Assembly (NCBI GenBank): GCA_027083665.1
Contig: JALWNV010000099.1
Location: 1 to 5,939, forward strand
Reading direction: 5' to 3'
Source of the DNA: Helicobacteraceae bacterium
Lineage (GTDB): Bacteria > Campylobacterota > Campylobacteria > Campylobacterales > Sulfurimonadaceae
DNA length: 5,939 bases
Within the stretch, counting starts at the first letter, position 1; each line of letters begins with the position of its first letter. Of this stretch, positions 4,685 to 5,939 are shown one piece after another. Under the pieces are notes generated by a model. It was not told where the DNA came from, did not search any database, and saw only the letters and a program-made list of their open reading frames with translations. The position numbers and the translations under genes are program-made.

Positions 4685-4686
4685 AT
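4673..4686 (+). repeat. Tandem CAAGTAT repeat at the antitoxin/toxin junction
   Basis: Two direct, adjacent copies of CAAGTAT lie where antitoxin-like coding sequence gives way to toxin-like sequence in another frame. Short direct repeats of this kind are common at slippage or illegitimate-recombination deletion joints, so it may be the scar of the deletion that removed the antitoxin end and toxin start. Confidence 0.45.
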
Positions 4687-4850
4687 ATGGTGGTATTCAT
4701 AGCAAAAAATTCGGCTTTTACCGCATGATTGCCAAACGATTCCCTTTTGCCATCTATTATGATATCAAAGACGAAACAGTCTTTGCCGTTGCGGGGCTCC
4801 CCATGCGTCAAAATCCTGAAGCGATTACAAAATCACTGCAAAACCGGTAG
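4680..4850 (+). pseudogene. C-terminal fragment of a RelE/ParE-type toxin
   Basis: The frame ending with TAG at 4848-4850 encodes about 56 residues that read like the second half of a RelE/ParE toxin: G-G-I-H-S-K-K-F-G-F-Y-R-M, then K-R-F-P-F-A-I-Y-Y-D-I (the family's F-P-[YF]-x-I-Y-Y core), V-F-A-V-A-G-L and a closing M-R-Q-N-P-E-A-I. Full members have roughly 90-100 residues, so the first 40-50 are gone. The only start available in this frame is GTG 4599, which would translate unrelated sequence before the homologous part. Its last 18 nt overlap the end of dgkA on the opposite strand. The toxin is very unlikely to be active. Confidence 0.65.
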
Positions 4851-5192
4851 CAGCACGACCCCCCAGATCAGTACCGTCACGATGACACTGAGCAGACAGG
4901 CAGCCGCCGCACTGTCTTTGGCCGCTTTGGCCAGCGGGTGATACTCACGGGTGACCAGATCGACCGTGCGCTCGATTGCGCTGTTGACCAACTCTGCAAA
5001 CAGCGGGAAAAAGAGCGATACTTGAAGCCAGAGCCGTTCGCACGATGTCACATCGACACGCCATGTGACGATACTCAGCACCGCAAACAGCAGTATCTCG
5101 ATTTTGAAGATCGTCTCATGAGTAAGAACATGCCAAAAGCCCTCAAGCGCATACCCGAGGTTTTTGCGTAATGAATATCGCGGTTTGTTCAT
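4833..5192 (-). CDS. dgkA: Diacylglycerol kinase (prokaryotic, integral membrane)
   Basis: A 119-residue, three-helix membrane enzyme of normal DgkA length. It phosphorylates diacylglycerol to phosphatidate with ATP, recycling lipid released by envelope biosynthesis. The signature E-L-V-N-S-A-I-E-R-T-V-D (67-78) followed by H-P-L-A-K-A-A-K-D-x-A-A-A-A (85-98) is intact. By comparison with E. coli DgkA, E67 is the catalytic base, and E26 (in T-H-E-T-I-F-K-I-E) and E74 bind the metal. The start overlaps the stop of the MFS gene by 4 nt (ATGA), so the two are translated together. Its 3' end runs into the toxin remnant on the other strand, with no visible terminator. Confidence 0.95.
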   Translation of the reverse strand: MNKPRYSLRKNLGYALEGFWHVLTHETIFKIEILLFAVLSIVTWRVDVTSCERLWLQVSLFFPLFAELVNSAIERTVDLVTREYHPLAKAAKDSAAAACLLSVIVTVLIWGVVLLPVLQ

Positions 5193-5939
5193 CGTCTTAC
5201 ACCTTGCAATATAATAAAAAACATACCGACAGCGATCGTTCCCGACAGCGCGAAATCCAGTGCCATGTGCATCCCGAACCGCTCCCAGATCCAGCCGCCG
5301 ATCCCGGCACCCATGGCGCCAAAGAGTGCAACCCCGGCGTAAAAGACCCCGTAAACCGAACCGCGGTTATCGGCCGTTTCGGCGATCATCGCCCGGTTGG
5401 CATTGAGCGTCGCTACCGTAAACAGACCCAAAAAAGCGTAGGCAAACCAGGTTGCCGTAGGAAGCTGCAGCCACAGCAGAAACTGAGCGGCAACCCCGGA
5501 ACCGTATCCCAGTGCCGTCACACGGGCCGGACCGAAACGGTCCACACCCAGTCCAAGGACATAACTCGTCGCAGTCTGCGTCCCCGTGGAAACGACAAAC
5601 AGCAGCGGAATGATCGCCGTCGCGATACCGATCGTTTTCGCTTCCATCGTAAAAAAAGCGTCGTTGAACATAAAAAAGAGAAATAGAAAATACGGCAGCA
5701 GACCGAGCAGTGTCCTTTTATCCCGTGACGTCAGGACAAACCGCACGGATGCCCGTTCTTTTGCCGGGGCGTCTTTGACAAAAAAAGCAACGATGACAAG
5801 CCCGATCATCCCCGGAACGATCGTTGCGAAAAAGATGCCGCGTATGACCGTTTCACTGTCGCCGAGATACCGTAACAGCCAAAACAGCAGCAGCGTTCCG
5901 CCAAGCTCGCCGGCGATATCCATCGTTTTGTGGAATCCG
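5189..5939 (-). CDS. MFS transporter, C-terminal part (5' end beyond the window)
   Basis: About 249 residues are visible. The frame is open to the right edge, starting within G-F-H-K-T-M-D-I-A-G-E-L-G-G, the loop/helix motif that follows helix 4 in many major facilitator proteins. Hydrophobic segments consistent with helices 5-12 follow, with a basic central loop (about R-A-S-V-R-F-V-L-T-S-R-D-K-R-T). G-V-D-R-F-G-P-A-R, between helices 8 and 9, is the second-half copy of the MFS G-x-x-x-D-R-x-G motif, and a later segment holds N-A-N-R-A-M-I-A-E. The ATG at 5923 is an internal Met, not the start. The substrate cannot be deduced. Its stop overlaps the dgkA start by 4 nt. Confidence 0.85.
   Translation of the reverse strand, partial: GFHKTMDIAGELGGTLLLFWLLRYLGDSETVIRGIFFATIVPGMIGLVIVAFFVKDAPAKERASVRFVLTSRDKRTLLGLLPYFLFLFFMFNDAFFTMEAKTIGIATAIIPLLFVVSTGTQTATSYVLGLGVDRFGPARVTALGYGSGVAAQFLLWLQLPTATWFAYAFLGLFTVATLNANRAMIAETADNRGSVYGVFYAGVALFGAMGAGIGGWIWERFGMHMALDFALSGTIAVGMFFIILQGVRR

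Overview
The window most resembles a chemolithotrophic or denitrifying bacterium, probably in Campylobacterota. Three things suggest this. The two best promoters share a GC-TATAAT-TT element with a T-rich upstream stretch and no -35 box. Genes are tightly packed with 1-4 nt stop/start overlaps. The gene content (NO-type Crp/Fnr regulator, DUF2249, oxidase-like membrane protein, DUF59) is common in such organisms. GC content looks high for the phylum (mid-50s percent by eye), so the assignment is tentative.

Layout. Positions 17-78 hold two strong stem-loops that follow the end of a long minus-strand operon. The operon runs leftward from about 3858 to 109 and has eight genes in this order: a DUF2249 protein, a 12-helix heme-copper-oxidase-subunit-I-like protein, a DUF59/MIP18 metal-sulfur assembly protein, a small two-helix membrane protein, a DUF190 PII-like protein, the fluoride channel CrcB, a DedA-family membrane protein, and a second small two-helix membrane protein. 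Most junctions overlap or are under 30 nt. Diverging from it on the plus strand is a cysteine-free Crp/Fnr-family regulator (3915-4532). Next on the plus strand is the wreck of a type II toxin-antitoxin pair (4595-4850), whose toxin end overlaps the 3' end of the convergent dgkA (minus strand, 4833-5192). dgkA is coupled by an ATGA overlap to an MFS transporter whose 5' end lies beyond the right edge.

How it may work. The 80-bp divergent region is the richest part of the window. It has an FNR/DNR-type box (TTGAC-N4-ATCAA) centred exactly at -41.5 of a plausible minus-strand promoter, the classic class II activator position. The same box lies downstream of the regulator's own promoter, where binding could repress it. 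The regulator's recognition helix carries the E-x-x-S-R signature that reads TTGAT half-sites in FNR, but the protein has no cysteine for an Fe-S cluster, so a DNR/NnrR-like NO or redox sensor is more likely. The first three operon genes look like a nitrosative-stress or metal-sulfur maintenance module. The DUF190-crcB pair is a fluoride-resistance module, apparently placed in the same transcript, with a possible weak internal promoter. All family calls were made by eye from the sequence; no database search was run.
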